Of a DNA stretch of 15,202 nucleotides, positions 1 to 8,092 are shown in pieces. The DNA is taken from positions 29,935-45,136 of the forward strand of contig DBWN01000141.1 of NCBI GenBank assembly GCA_002308935.1, written 5' to 3'. A model generated the notes under the pieces. The model did not search any database and was not told where the DNA came from. It saw nothing but the letters and a program-made list of their open reading frames with translations. Every line of letters begins with the position of its first letter. Within the stretch, counting starts at the first letter, position 1. Origin of the DNA: Bacteroidales bacterium UBA1237. GTDB lineage: Bacteria; Bacteroidota; Bacteroidia; Bacteroidales; UBA932. A program made the position numbers and the translations under genes.

Positions 1-71
1 CTTTAATTATTAAAAAGTGTATCTTGCTTCAGCAGTCCGGATTTCCGGCAATTGTGTAAAGAGAAATTCAA

Positions 72-3000
72 ATGGCCAAAAAGCTGATCAATCCTGACTA
101 TCTTTTTGAAGTAAGTTGGGAAGTTTGCAACAAAGTGGGAGGTATCTATACGGTGATTGCGACCAAATCACTATACCTCATGTCCCAACTCAAAAGACAC
201 CATATCCTCATCGGTCCGGATGTGTGGATGGATACGGAGAGCAATCCAGATTTCATAGAAGATCCGCAGCTGTACCGTAACTGGAAAACCCAGGCGGCGA
301 CAGAAGGGCTGAGAGTCCGTATCGGTAGATGGAACGTGCCCGGAACTCCCATATCGATACTTGTCGACTACAAACACTTCCTTCCTGACCAGAACCGCAT
401 AATGACCGAATACTGGAAGCGTTTCGGTGTAGATTCCTTGACAGGTAACTGGGATTACAAGGAGTCGCTCATCTTCGGATACGCTGCCGGTAAGGTGATA
501 GAGAGCTTCTATAAGTTCAATCTCTCCGCATCCCATAAGGTCGTCGCCCAGTTCCACGAGTGGCAGACAGGAGCAGGACTTCTTTATCTGAAGAGTGTGG
601 AGATACCGGTCGCTACCACTTTCACTACCCATGCAACAGTTGTGGGACGTTGCCTTGCGGGCAACAACCTTCCTTTGTATGACAACATGGAGCAGTACAT
701 CGGTGATGAAAGCGCGAAGCATTTCAATGTTGAGGCGCGCCACTCGCTCGAGAAAAAATCAGCTGAGTACGCAGATGTCTTCACTACTGTCAGCGAAATC
801 ACAGCTAAAGAGTGTCAGCAGTTCCTCGGCCGTAAGATTGACGTCGTCACTCCTAACGGATTCGAGAACAGTTTCACCCCCGCCAGTGATGAGGAATACT
901 CCGACAAGAGGCAGGAAGCGAGGGCACGTCTTGTGGAGGTAGCATCAGCGATGAGCGGAGAGGCTGTGGCTCCGGATTCGATATTCGTGGCTATCGGTGG
1001 AAGGTATGAGTACCGCAACAAGGGTATCGATGCGTTCATCGACGCTCTTGGAAAACTTGACGCTGAAGGTTGGGACGGAAGGAGTATACATGCCTTCATC
1101 ATGATCCCTTCCGGCCATAACGGAGCGGACAAGTCACTTGTCGCGAAGATGGCGGGGAACGACAACGAAAATTACACTACCCAGGTTACCCATTATCTCC
1201 AATATCCCGAGTATGACCAGATAACGAGACGTTTCCGTGAACTCGGTCTCGTCAATTCCATCTCCAGCCATGTCAAGGTCTATTTCGTCCCCTCATACCT
1301 CAACGGGAACGACGGAATCTTCAACATGAAGTATTATGATCTTCTCGTCGGCATGGACCTTGGCCTGTTCCCGTCATATTACGAACCTTGGGGATATACC
1401 CCTCTTGAAGCACTGGCGTTCAGGGTACCTACCCTCACTACCAGTCTTGCAGGATTCGGAATGTGGGTCAGAGAACACTACAAAGGGAAGAAACATCCCG
1501 GAATCACTGTTCTCGACCGAACCGATTCGAACTACTCAGAAGTGGTCGACGGAGTTGTCGCCAGGATCAAAGAAATCGCATCTCTTGACAAAGAGCTGCG
1601 CAAGGAGTATATGGAGTCAGCCCGCGAAGTCGCTTCCATAGCACTCTGGGAAAATCAGATACAATATTACAAGGAAGCATATTCACTCGCACTCGAGAAG
1701 GTTATCGAGAGGGTCGGAGCCTTCCCCCAAAAAATAGAAACGAAACAAATGAAGTACGAAAAAATCGAAATCAACGCCCCTTCATGGAAGAGCGTCATGG
1801 TGACAAGACATCTTCCCGAGGCGCTTTCCGGACTTGAGACCCTTTCCAAGAACCTCTGGTGGTGCTGGAACGACAACGCCAAAGCGCTGTTCAAGTCAGT
1901 AGACCCGGACGTATGGCACAATTCCGGACACAATCCTCTCCAGCTCCTTGACACTGTGAGTATCAAGAGGTTCAACCAGCTTGCAAAAGACAAGAACTTC
2001 CTCGCCAAGCTTCGCGACGTCATGGAAGACTTCGATTCATATATGGCGCTCAAGAGTGAGAGGAAAGACCCCTCTGTGGCATATTTCTGCATGGAGTACG
2101 GTCTTGAAACTTCACTTAAGATATATTCCGGAGGTCTCGGAATCCTTGCAGGAGACTATCTGAAGGAGACTTCCGACATGAACGTCAATCTTGTCGCAAT
2201 AGGACTTCTTTACAGATACGGATATTTCACTCAGGTGCTTTCCGCTCAGGGAGACCAGGTCGCCCGCTATGATGCACAGGACTTCATGAAGATACCTGCC
2301 GCTCCGGTCATGGACGCTGATGGCAACTGGATGACTACAAGCGTAGCTTTCCCCGGAAGAAACATCACTGCAAGGATATGGAAAGTCGCAGTCGGAAGGA
2401 CCGACCTTTATCTGCTCGATACAGATTACGAGGCCAATATTCCTGAAGACCGTCAGGTGACCCATCACCTCTATGGTGGAGACTGGGAAAACCGTCTCAA
2501 ACAGGAACTCCTTCTGGGAGTCGGAGGAATCAGGGCTCTCCGCCATCTGGGTATCGGTGCTCAGGTATATCACTGCAACGAGGGCCACGCCGCTTTCATA
2601 GGCCTTGAAAGGCTCCGCGAGTACATTGAGCATGATGATCTTACATTCCCCGAGGCTCTTGAAGTCGTAAGGGCTTCATCCCTTTTCACCACCCATACTC
2701 CCGTCCCTGCAGGACATGACGCATTCGAAGAAGGTCTTCTTCGCAAATACATAGGTCATTATCCCCAGAGACTGAAGATCGATTGGGAGACCATGATGGG
2801 CCTGGGCAAGCTCAACGGAAGCGATGTTAATGAGAAATTCTCAATGAGTATTCTCGCCGCCAACATCTCCCAGAATGTGAACGGAGTTTCCATGCTTCAC
2901 GGAAAGGTAAGCCAGAACATTTTCTCCAACATGTATCCCGGTTACCTTCCTGAGGAACTCCATGTGAGCTATGTCACTAACGGTGTACATTATCCCACTT

Positions 3001-4313
3001 GGGCCGCCAAGGAGTGGAAGCAGGTGCATGCGGAGGTCTTCGGTCCCGAATTCCAGACCCATCACTATGACAAGAAGTGCTTCGAAGGAATCTACCGTGT
3101 TTCTGACGAGGTCGTATGGAACACCCGCAAACTTCTCAAGAAGACCCTCATCTCCGTAATCAAGGAGCGTCTCTCCAATCCTGCACTCTCAAGCCATTAT
3201 TCTCCCGCCCAGATAATGACCATCACCAACACACTTCGTGATGATGTCCTTACAATAGGTTTCGCGAGGAGGTTCGCTACGTACAAGAGGGCCACCCTTC
3301 TGTTCAGCGACCTTGACAGGCTTGATGCGATCGTCAACGACCCCAAGCGCCCGGTACAGTTCATTTTCGCCGGAAAGGCTCATCCCGCCGACAAGGCAGG
3401 CCAGGACCTTATCAAGAGGATTGTCGACATCTCCAAGGAAGAGCGTTTCATCGGAAAGATCGTCTTCGTGCCCGGATATGACATCACTCTTGCAAAGAGG
3501 CTTGTCCAGGGTGTCGATGTGTGGATGAACAACCCTACCCGTCCTCAGGAGGCTTCAGGAACTTCAGGAGAGAAGGCTGCCATGAACGGTGTCATGCACT
3601 TCTCTGTCCTTGACGGATGGTGGGTCGAAGGTTATAAGGAAGGTGCCGGTTGGGCTCTTCCTCTTGAGAGGACTTACGATGACCAGAGGTATCAGAATGA
3701 GCTTGATGCCGGTACTATCTATAACATCATAGAGAACGACATCGCTCCGGCATACTATGACATCGACTTCCGTACCGGAAGGTCTTCACAGTGGATTGAA
3801 TACATCAAGAACACCATCGCACAGGTGGCTTGCAACTTCACCACCAACAGGATGCTCACCGATTACTGCAACCAGTACTACATCCCTCAGTCTCAAAGGA
3901 CTCAGTTAATGGTTGCCGATGACTACAAGGAGGCCCGCGAAATCGCCGCTTGGAAGAAGCATGTTCTCCGTGAGTGGTCTCACATCGAGATCGTCTCCTA
4001 TACTCAGCCAGACGCATCGTACAACCTTGCTCCCAACAACTTCGTCCATTCCGAGGTTGTTCTCGGAATCGGAGACCTTCAGCCTGAGGACATCGGAGTT
4101 GAGATGCTCTTCTGTACAACGGACAACAAGGGCAACCTGCATATCCGTGACAAGAGTGACTTCAAGGTGGTCGAGTTCAATGGAGGTGTCGCCAAATATG
4201 AGGCATCCATCCTTCCCGAAAGGACCGGAATGTACCAGGTTGCGACCCGAATTTTCGCCAAGAACCCCAAGCTGCCTCATAGGCAGGACTTCGGACTGGT
4301 GAGATGGCTGTAA
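72..4313 (+). CDS. Fused glycogen synthase (GT3) / alpha-glucan phosphorylase (GT35)
   Basis: A 1413-residue protein that appears to join two enzymes of storage-glucan metabolism acting in the cytoplasm. Residues about 1-555 resemble GT3 (eukaryotic-type) glycogen synthase: KVGGI at 21-25 for nucleotide-sugar binding, and EPWGYTPLE at 438-446 with the paired glutamates E438 and E446 typical of GT3. Residues about 575-1413 resemble bacterial alpha-glucan phosphorylase with the DUF3417 N-terminal domain (LWWCWN near 600), RFATYKR at 1067-1073, and EASGTSGEK ending in K1168, the expected pyridoxal-phosphate lysine. The second half would release glucose-1-phosphate from glucan and the first half would extend glucan. 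Met560 begins a stretch that looks like the natural N-terminus of a stand-alone phosphorylase, so the junction lies there. The start at 72 has an A-rich upstream region and no clear Shine-Dalgarno. Its last 10 bases overlap ribF. Both active sites look intact. The GT3 sugar-nucleotide donor (UDP- or ADP-glucose) cannot be read from sequence. Confidence 0.9.
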   Translation: MAKKLINPDYLFEVSWEVCNKVGGIYTVIATKSLYLMSQLKRHHILIGPDVWMDTESNPDFIEDPQLYRNWKTQAATEGLRVRIGRWNVPGTPISILVDYKHFLPDQNRIMTEYWKRFGVDSLTGNWDYKESLIFGYAAGKVIESFYKFNLSASHKVVAQFHEWQTGAGLLYLKSVEIPVATTFTTHATVVGRCLAGNNLPLYDNMEQYIGDESAKHFNVEARHSLEKKSAEYADVFTTVSEITAKECQQFLGRKIDVVTPNGFENSFTPASDEEYSDKRQEARARLVEVASAMSGEAVAPDSIFVAIGGRYEYRNKGIDAFIDALGKLDAEGWDGRSIHAFIMIPSGHNGADKSLVAKMAGNDNENYTTQVTHYLQYPEYDQITRRFRELGLVNSISSHVKVYFVPSYLNGNDGIFNMKYYDLLVGMDLGLFPSYYEPWGYTPLEALAFRVPTLTTSLAGFGMWVREHYKGKKHPGITVLDRTDSNYSEVVDGVVARIKEIASLDKELRKEYMESAREVASIALWENQIQYYKEAYSLALEKVIERVGAFPQKIETKQMKYEKIEINAPSWKSVMVTRHLPEALSGLETLSKNLWWCWNDNAKALFKSVDPDVWHNSGHNPLQLLDTVSIKRFNQLAKDKNFLAKLRDVMEDFDSYMALKSERKDPSVAYFCMEYGLETSLKIYSGGLGILAGDYLKETSDMNVNLVAIGLLYRYGYFTQVLSAQGDQVARYDAQDFMKIPAAPVMDADGNWMTTSVAFPGRNITARIWKVAVGRTDLYLLDTDYEANIPEDRQVTHHLYGGDWENRLKQELLLGVGGIRALRHLGIGAQVYHCNEGHAAFIGLERLREYIEHDDLTFPEALEVVRASSLFTTHTPVPAGHDAFEEGLLRKYIGHYPQRLKIDWETMMGLGKLNGSDVNEKFSMSILAANISQNVNGVSMLHGKVSQNIFSNMYPGYLPEELHVSYVTNGVHYPTWAAKEWKQVHAEVFGPEFQTHHYDKKCFEGIYRVSDEVVWNTRKLLKKTLISVIKERLSNPALSSHYSPAQIMTITNTLRDDVLTIGFARRFATYKRATLLFSDLDRLDAIVNDPKRPVQFIFAGKAHPADKAGQDLIKRIVDISKEERFIGKIVFVPGYDITLAKRLVQGVDVWMNNPTRPQEASGTSGEKAAMNGVMHFSVLDGWWVEGYKEGAGWALPLERTYDDQRYQNELDAGTIYNIIENDIAPAYYDIDFRTGRSSQWIEYIKNTIAQVACNFTTNRMLTDYCNQYYIPQSQRTQLMVADDYKEAREIAAWKKHVLREWSHIEIVSYTQPDASYNLAPNNFVHSEVVLGIGDLQPEDIGVEMLFCTTDNKGNLHIRDKSDFKVVEFNGGVAKYEASILPERTGMYQVATRIFAKNPKLPHRQDFGLVRWL

Positions 4314-5194
4314 TAGCGACCGGATTCTTTGACGGTGTCCATCTTGGGCACCGTCTTGTCATTGATACCCTCGTGGATGAAGCAAGGAAGCGGGGGGAGG
4401 AGAGCGTTGTGCTCACCTTCTGGCCGCATCCGAGGACCGTACTCCAGAACGGTGCCCGTGACCTCAGGCTTCTTACTACCCTTAAAGAGAAGGTCGACCT
4501 TCTGAAATCTTGTGGTGTAGACAGGGTTGAGGTGATCCGGTTTACAAGAGAATTCAGCCGCTTGAGCACGGAAGAGTATCTAAGGGACGTAGTCAAAGGA
4601 AAGTATGGGGGCAGTGCGATACTGCTCGGTTATGACAACCGTATGGGCAGGGATGCCGGTTCTCCGGACACCATTGCGGCTAAGGCGGAAGAGGTCGGCC
4701 TTGACGTCATCCGTACTGTGAGCGTACCTTCAGGGAAAGAAGAGAAGAGAGCGATCAGTTCCACTCTAATCAGAAGCCTCATAACTGAGGGGAAAGTGGA
4801 TGACGCCGCTTCTTTGCTCGGGTACAGATATTCTCTTTTCGGGGTTGTCGTTGCGGGTAACCGTCTTGGACGGACAATCGGGTTCCCGACTGCCAACATG
4901 CAACTTTACGAGCCCCTTAAACTTGTTCCCGGAAATGGTGCATATGTGGTTGAGGTAGAGGTCCTGGGCCAGAAATACAACGGTATGTGCAATATCGGAG
5001 TAAGGCCTACCGTTGCTAATAACCTCGCTTTGACGATTGAGACCAATATCTTCGGTTTTGACGAGGATATATACGGCCTTGACATCGAGGTTAAGTTCAT
5101 CCGCAGGATCCGGCCTGAGGTTAAATTCTCGTCTTTGGAAGAATTGGCCCATCAGCTTGCCCTGGACAAGGATTATTGTCTTTCTGCGGAATAA
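4304..5194 (+). CDS. ribF: Bifunctional riboflavin kinase / FAD synthetase
   Basis: RibF phosphorylates riboflavin to FMN and then adenylylates FMN to FAD in the cytoplasm. The N-terminal nucleotidyltransferase domain shows GFFDGVHLGH at residues 7-16 and SSTLIR at 152-157. The C-terminal riboflavin kinase domain shows GFPTAN at 193-198, NIGVRPT at 230-236 and the likely catalytic E246. It is 296 residues, slightly shorter than the usual 305-315. The protein begins almost directly at the first beta strand, without the 15-20 residues that usually precede it. No earlier start is possible because an in-frame TAG lies at 4280-4282, so ATG 4304 is the only sensible start. It overlaps the end of the upstream gene by 10 bases, which suggests translational coupling. 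Confidence 0.93.
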   Translation: MAVIATGFFDGVHLGHRLVIDTLVDEARKRGEESVVLTFWPHPRTVLQNGARDLRLLTTLKEKVDLLKSCGVDRVEVIRFTREFSRLSTEEYLRDVVKGKYGGSAILLGYDNRMGRDAGSPDTIAAKAEEVGLDVIRTVSVPSGKEEKRAISSTLIRSLITEGKVDDAASLLGYRYSLFGVVVAGNRLGRTIGFPTANMQLYEPLKLVPGNGAYVVEVEVLGQKYNGMCNIGVRPTVANNLALTIETNIFGFDEDIYGLDIEVKFIRRIRPEVKFSSLEELAHQLALDKDYCLSAE

Positions 5195-5206
5195 TTCCTA
5201 ATATTG
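5175..5206 (+). promoter_or_regulatory. Possible Bacteroidota promoter for the 5239 gene
   Basis: TAATATTG at 5199-5206 matches the Bacteroidota -7 consensus TAnnTTTG at all but one position. ATTG at 5175-5178 (consensus TTTG) lies 20 bases upstream, which is normal -33 spacing. Transcription would start near 5213, about 25 bases before the next start codon. It overlaps the end of ribF. The one mismatch and the short motif make this a weak call. Confidence 0.33.
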
Positions 5207-5238
5207 CAACAGGTTAACACAAGTTGCCTTATTGAGGA

Positions 5239-5787
5239 ATGGATTCTGATTTTTTCGGTGTTATTTGGACGTTATTCCTGATTTTCTTGGGAATCGGATT
5301 GCCGATTCTTGAGAAAAGGGCCAAGAAGCGGAAAGCTCAGGGCAGAGTGACTCCTCCAAGGAACTTTACCCGCCCTTCTGCAGGCACCGCAATTGACATA
5401 CCGGACAAGAAGGAAGCTTTTTCTCCTATCAAGGTCGACGAAGAGGAAGTCAAATGGCCGGAACGCGATCTGTCACCTCATGAAAAGGATCCGGGGGAGG
5501 ATATCACGAGGTCCATTCTTGAGAAGATATTCGGAGAGGACCTCTTCGACGACAGTACACCCGAGGTCCAGTCGGAAGAAGAACTTCCATCCTCTTCATC
5601 ACCGGACGATGAAGGTGTATGTTCCTTCGGAACACATGAGTCCCGTGTTGAGGTACGGCCGCAACCTGAGGCTTCTAAGCAGAGCTCGCCACTTCCCAAG
5701 GAAAGTCCCCGCACCAAGATTATCGATGATCCCAAGAAGATGATAGTCTATGCTGAGATCATGAAACCGAAATACGACGAGTTTTGA
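5239..5787 (+). CDS. Membrane-anchored acidic protein of unknown function
   Basis: I do not recognise this 182-residue protein. Residues about 6-24 form one hydrophobic segment, followed at once by a strongly basic patch (27-36), which by the positive-inside rule puts the rest in the cytoplasm. Residues about 40-160 are rich in E, D, S, P and K and look disordered. The last 17 residues (KKMIVYAEIMKPKYDEF) are more hydrophobic and ordered-looking, like a short docking motif. The start at 5239 follows GAGG, a short Shine-Dalgarno-like stretch. It lies 44 bases after ribF and ends 165 bases before greA. Similar tail motifs occur, as I remember, in other Bacteroidales hypothetical proteins, but I cannot assign a function. 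Confidence 0.7.
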   Translation: MDSDFFGVIWTLFLIFLGIGLPILEKRAKKRKAQGRVTPPRNFTRPSAGTAIDIPDKKEAFSPIKVDEEEVKWPERDLSPHEKDPGEDITRSILEKIFGEDLFDDSTPEVQSEEELPSSSSPDDEGVCSFGTHESRVEVRPQPEASKQSSPLPKESPRTKIIDDPKKMIVYAEIMKPKYDEF

Positions 5788-5829
5788 CGACTTTTCGTCA
5801 CCGGAGTGCCGTTTGAATCCTTTTTTTCG

Positions 5830-5837
5830 TATATTTG
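5830..5837 (+). promoter_or_regulatory. Bacteroidota -7 element upstream of greA
   Basis: TATATTTG is an exact match to the TAnnTTTG -7 consensus used by the Bacteroidota primary sigma factor. It follows a run of seven T. No TTTG sits at the usual 18-21 base distance; the nearest (5812-5815) is only 14 bases away. If used, transcription would start near 5843-5845 and give greA a leader of about 110 nucleotides. Confidence 0.5.
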
Positions 5838-5860
5838 CAGCACAATAAGGAGATTTAAGG

Positions 5861-5894
5861 GTTCTGCCGTCAAGGCAGGACTCATTTTTAATAC
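5861..5894 (+). promoter_or_regulatory. Hairpin in the greA leader, possible attenuator
   Basis: An 8-base-pair stem (5861-5868 with 5874-5881, one G-T pair) closes a 5-base loop and is followed by TCATTTTTA. It resembles a weak intrinsic terminator. It lies after the -7 element at 5830-5837 and about 70 bases before the greA start, so it would be in the mRNA leader. It could attenuate greA or end a short leader RNA. It could also be the terminator of the 5239 gene. Confidence 0.45.
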
Positions 5895-5952
5895 TTGATT
5901 CCGGAAAAGAAATACACCACATATACTGATAACAGTAAGCAATAGAGTTATT

Positions 5953-6423
5953 ATGGCAGATATTCATTACATGTCTCAGGAAGGTCTGGACAAGATAAAG
6001 AAAGACTTAGCGGACGCTCTCGCTCAGCGCCCTGTGATTTCCGCCGCCATAGCCGAAGCCAGGGAGAAGGGCGACCTTTCAGAAAATGCGGAATATGACG
6101 CCGCAAGAGATGCCCAAGCACTTCTTGAGCTGAAGATAGCGAACCTCAAGAACATGGTAGCCAACGCGAAGGTCGTTGACGGTTCCATGCTCAGTACTGA
6201 CAAGGTCCAGATGCTGAACAAAGTCAAATTCAAGAATCTCGCAAACAAGATGGTCATGGAGTATACCATCGTGGGAGAGACTGAAGCTGACCTTGCTCAT
6301 GGGAAGATGGCGGCTACTACACCGATAGCGAAGGCTCTTCTCGGCCATTCAGTCGGTGATGTCGTTGAGGCCAAAGTCCCTCAGGGTATCCTTAAACTCG
6401 AGATTCTCGGCATTTCACTGTAA
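5953..6423 (+). CDS. greA: Transcription elongation factor GreA
   Basis: GreA binds the secondary channel of RNA polymerase and stimulates cleavage of backtracked transcripts. The 156-residue length matches the family (about 158). The N-terminal coiled coil carries EKGDLSENAEYDAARDAQ at residues 38-55, with the tip acids D41 and E44 that position the catalytic magnesium. The C-terminal FKBP-like domain ends in the usual GDVVEAKVPQGILKLEILGI stretch. It starts at ATG 5953, after a leader with its own promoter-like element and hairpin. Its stop is one base before the start of the HIT-family gene, so the two are very likely cotranscribed and coupled. Confidence 0.96.
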   Translation: MADIHYMSQEGLDKIKKDLADALAQRPVISAAIAEAREKGDLSENAEYDAARDAQALLELKIANLKNMVANAKVVDGSMLSTDKVQMLNKVKFKNLANKMVMEYTIVGETEADLAHGKMAATTPIAKALLGHSVGDVVEAKVPQGILKLEILGISL

Positions 6424-6424
6424 T

Positions 6425-6832
6425 ATGGCTACGATTTTCACAAGGATAGCGAAGGGTGAGATTCCTTCCTATAAGGTTGCGGAGAATGATGAATTCTACG
6501 CTTTTCTGGATATTAACCCCCTGGCAAAGGGGCACACCCTCGTCATTCCCAAGAATACGGAAGAAGACTACATCTTCAATCTTGATGACCCCACTTATCA
6601 TGGCCTTTGCGCTTTCGCCAAGAAAGTGGCGGCTGCAATCAAGGAGGCTGTTCCTTGCAAGAGGGTAGGTGTCGCCGTCCTTGGTCTTGAGGTGCCTCAC
6701 ACCCATATCCATCTTGTCCCTCTTCAGACAGAAGGGGACATGGATTTCAGGAAAGAGAAACTTTCCCTCTCTCAAGAGGAGTTCTCAGCGATAGCCGAGT
6801 CGATCAACAAAGCATTCGAATCCGGAAAATAA
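6425..6832 (+). CDS. HIT-family nucleotide hydrolase
   Basis: A 135-residue histidine-triad protein. Members of this family hydrolyse nucleoside phosphoramidates, or dinucleoside polyphosphates or aminoacyl-AMP, in the cytoplasm. The signature HTHIHLV is at residues 92-98, with H94 expected to form the covalent nucleotidyl intermediate. LDINPLAKGHTLVIPK at 28-43 is the typical conserved core. I chose ATG 6425: it gives the standard HIT N-terminus (MATIFTRIAKGEIP) and falls one base after greA. An open frame continues upstream to 6356 but that part lies inside greA and has no family match. It is closest to the Hint/HinT-like branch. The physiological substrate is unknown. Confidence 0.93.
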   Translation: MATIFTRIAKGEIPSYKVAENDEFYAFLDINPLAKGHTLVIPKNTEEDYIFNLDDPTYHGLCAFAKKVAAAIKEAVPCKRVGVAVLGLEVPHTHIHLVPLQTEGDMDFRKEKLSLSQEEFSAIAESINKAFESGK

Positions 6833-6854
6833 TCTTCCCGGATCACTATACAAG

Positions 6855-8012
6855 ATGAAAACTACAAGGACAATACTGAAAGCTGCGGTCATTCTCATGG
6901 CCGTCGCAAGTGTATTCTCATGCTCCCGCGGGGCCAGAATAACCGGAGTCGTCGGAGATGACCCCAACGACAAGATAGTCGTTACTCTCCTGGACGCGGG
7001 CAGATACAATGTGCTTGATACCGTGACTACGGACAAGAACGGCGCTTTCAAATACGTCGTGGACGTGAAGAAGGGGCAGCCTGAGTTCATATATCTGTTC
7101 CATGGGGACACGAGGATCGCTTCACTCCTTCTCCAGAACGGTGAAAAGGCGATAGTCAAGACTGACACCCTCGGCAATTATTCAGTCACAGGATCACCTG
7201 AGACCGAAAAGCTGATGGAAGTGGAAAGGGACGAGGCTGAGTTCAGCAACAAGTTCGCCTCAACGACCGCCAAGCTCAATGATCTCGATCCCAATTCTCC
7301 AGCGGCTGCTGATGTCAGGCGTGATCTGACCAAGCAGTACATCTCCTATTACCGCAGCAGGGTCCAGTATGTGATGTCTAACCCCAAATCGCTCACTGTA
7401 ATCCCGGTGCTCAATCAGGTGGTGGGTGACAATCTCCCTGTCTTCGGGCAGTCAACGGATGCGATTCATTTCAGGAACTGCTGCGACTCCCTGATGACGG
7501 TTTACCCTGACTCCAAATACGTGAAAGCACTTGCCGATGAGACCAAGAGGAGGCAGAACCTGCTTGAACTCAATTCCCGGATCTCTAACGCCAACGAGCA
7601 GGCTTACGTGGATATCGAACTGCCTGATGTCAAAGGACAGCGTTCCAAGCTCAGTGACATTGACGCCAAGGTGGTCATGGTGTATTTCTGGTCTTCTGAA
7701 GTCAGCGGACAGAACATGTTCAACTTTGAGGTCCTGAAGCCCATCTATTCGGAATTCCATCCTAAAGGCTTCGAGATATATGCCGTATCTCTTGATACTG
7801 ACAAGACATTGTGGGCGACCACCCTTCGTAATCAGCAGATCGATTGGGTGAATGTCTGTGACGGACTCGGATCAGCATCTCCTTCCGTTGCTCTCTACAA
7901 TGTGACTTCGGTACCTATGGTGTTCTTCCTCGTAGACGGAAATCTTTCTCTCGAAACTTCCGTCACCGACGGACCTTCTCTCAGGAGATTCCTGCAGAGC
8001 AACCTCAAGTAG
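6855..8012 (+). CDS. TlpA-like thioredoxin-fold lipoprotein lacking CXXC
   Basis: A 385-residue exported lipoprotein. Residues 1-22 form a type II signal peptide with lipobox VFSC and lipidated C23. The following residues (SRG) are not acidic, so it lacks the acidic surface-export signal of Bacteroidota and probably faces the periplasm. Residues about 28-120 resemble the DUF4369 domain that often precedes Bacteroidota TlpA-like proteins. Residues about 245-385 form a thioredoxin/AhpC-like domain with VMVYFWSS near 273-280 and the cis-proline loop TSVP ending at P354. Where relatives have WCxxC this protein has EVSGQ (V283-Q286), so both redox cysteines are absent and it cannot act as a normal disulfide reductase. 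The gene starts 22 bases after the HIT gene and probably ends the operon. Confidence 0.85.
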   Translation: MKTTRTILKAAVILMAVASVFSCSRGARITGVVGDDPNDKIVVTLLDAGRYNVLDTVTTDKNGAFKYVVDVKKGQPEFIYLFHGDTRIASLLLQNGEKAIVKTDTLGNYSVTGSPETEKLMEVERDEAEFSNKFASTTAKLNDLDPNSPAAADVRRDLTKQYISYYRSRVQYVMSNPKSLTVIPVLNQVVGDNLPVFGQSTDAIHFRNCCDSLMTVYPDSKYVKALADETKRRQNLLELNSRISNANEQAYVDIELPDVKGQRSKLSDIDAKVVMVYFWSSEVSGQNMFNFEVLKPIYSEFHPKGFEIYAVSLDTDKTLWATTLRNQQIDWVNVCDGLGSASPSVALYNVTSVPMVFFLVDGNLSLETSVTDGPSLRRFLQSNLK

Positions 8013-8036
8013 ATTTCTATCCGGTATAATACAGAT

Positions 8037-8061
8037 GCAGCCGTCCTTCAAGGGCGGCTGC
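8037..8061. terminator. Hairpin between convergent genes, likely shared terminator
   Basis: An 11-base-pair stem (one G-T pair) closes a 3-base loop: GCAGCCG pairs with CGGCTGC on the outside and CCT with AGG inside. It lies 24 bases after the lipoprotein gene and 31 bases after the stop of the opposing IMPase-family gene. Neither flank has a proper T-run, so it may act with Rho or mainly protect 3' ends. Confidence 0.6.
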
Positions 8062-8092
8062 TATCATTCTGTACAGGTTGATCCGGATGGTG

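Noticed and set aside
20..27. TATCTTGC upstream of the first gene as a -7 element
   Set aside because: Two mismatches to TAnnTTTG and too little upstream sequence to judge a -33 element. A small CCGG...CCGG hairpin at 37-48 is also too short to call.
171..743. Minus-strand 190-residue open frame inside the glycogen synthase half
   Set aside because: Antisense to the GT3 domain, no recognisable domain; a shadow of codon bias.
5785..5800. 6-bp perfect hairpin overlapping the stop codon at 5785 as a terminator
   Set aside because: The T-run comes about 20 bases later, too far for an intrinsic terminator; the T-run instead abuts the greA -7 element.
6356..6424. Extended HIT-protein frame starting inside greA
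   Set aside because: The 23 extra residues are out-of-frame greA; ATG 6425 gives the standard HIT N-terminus.
8025..8030. TATAAT, an E. coli-like -10 box after the lipoprotein gene
   Set aside because: It lies between convergent genes with nothing downstream to express, and Bacteroidota use TAnnTTTG instead.
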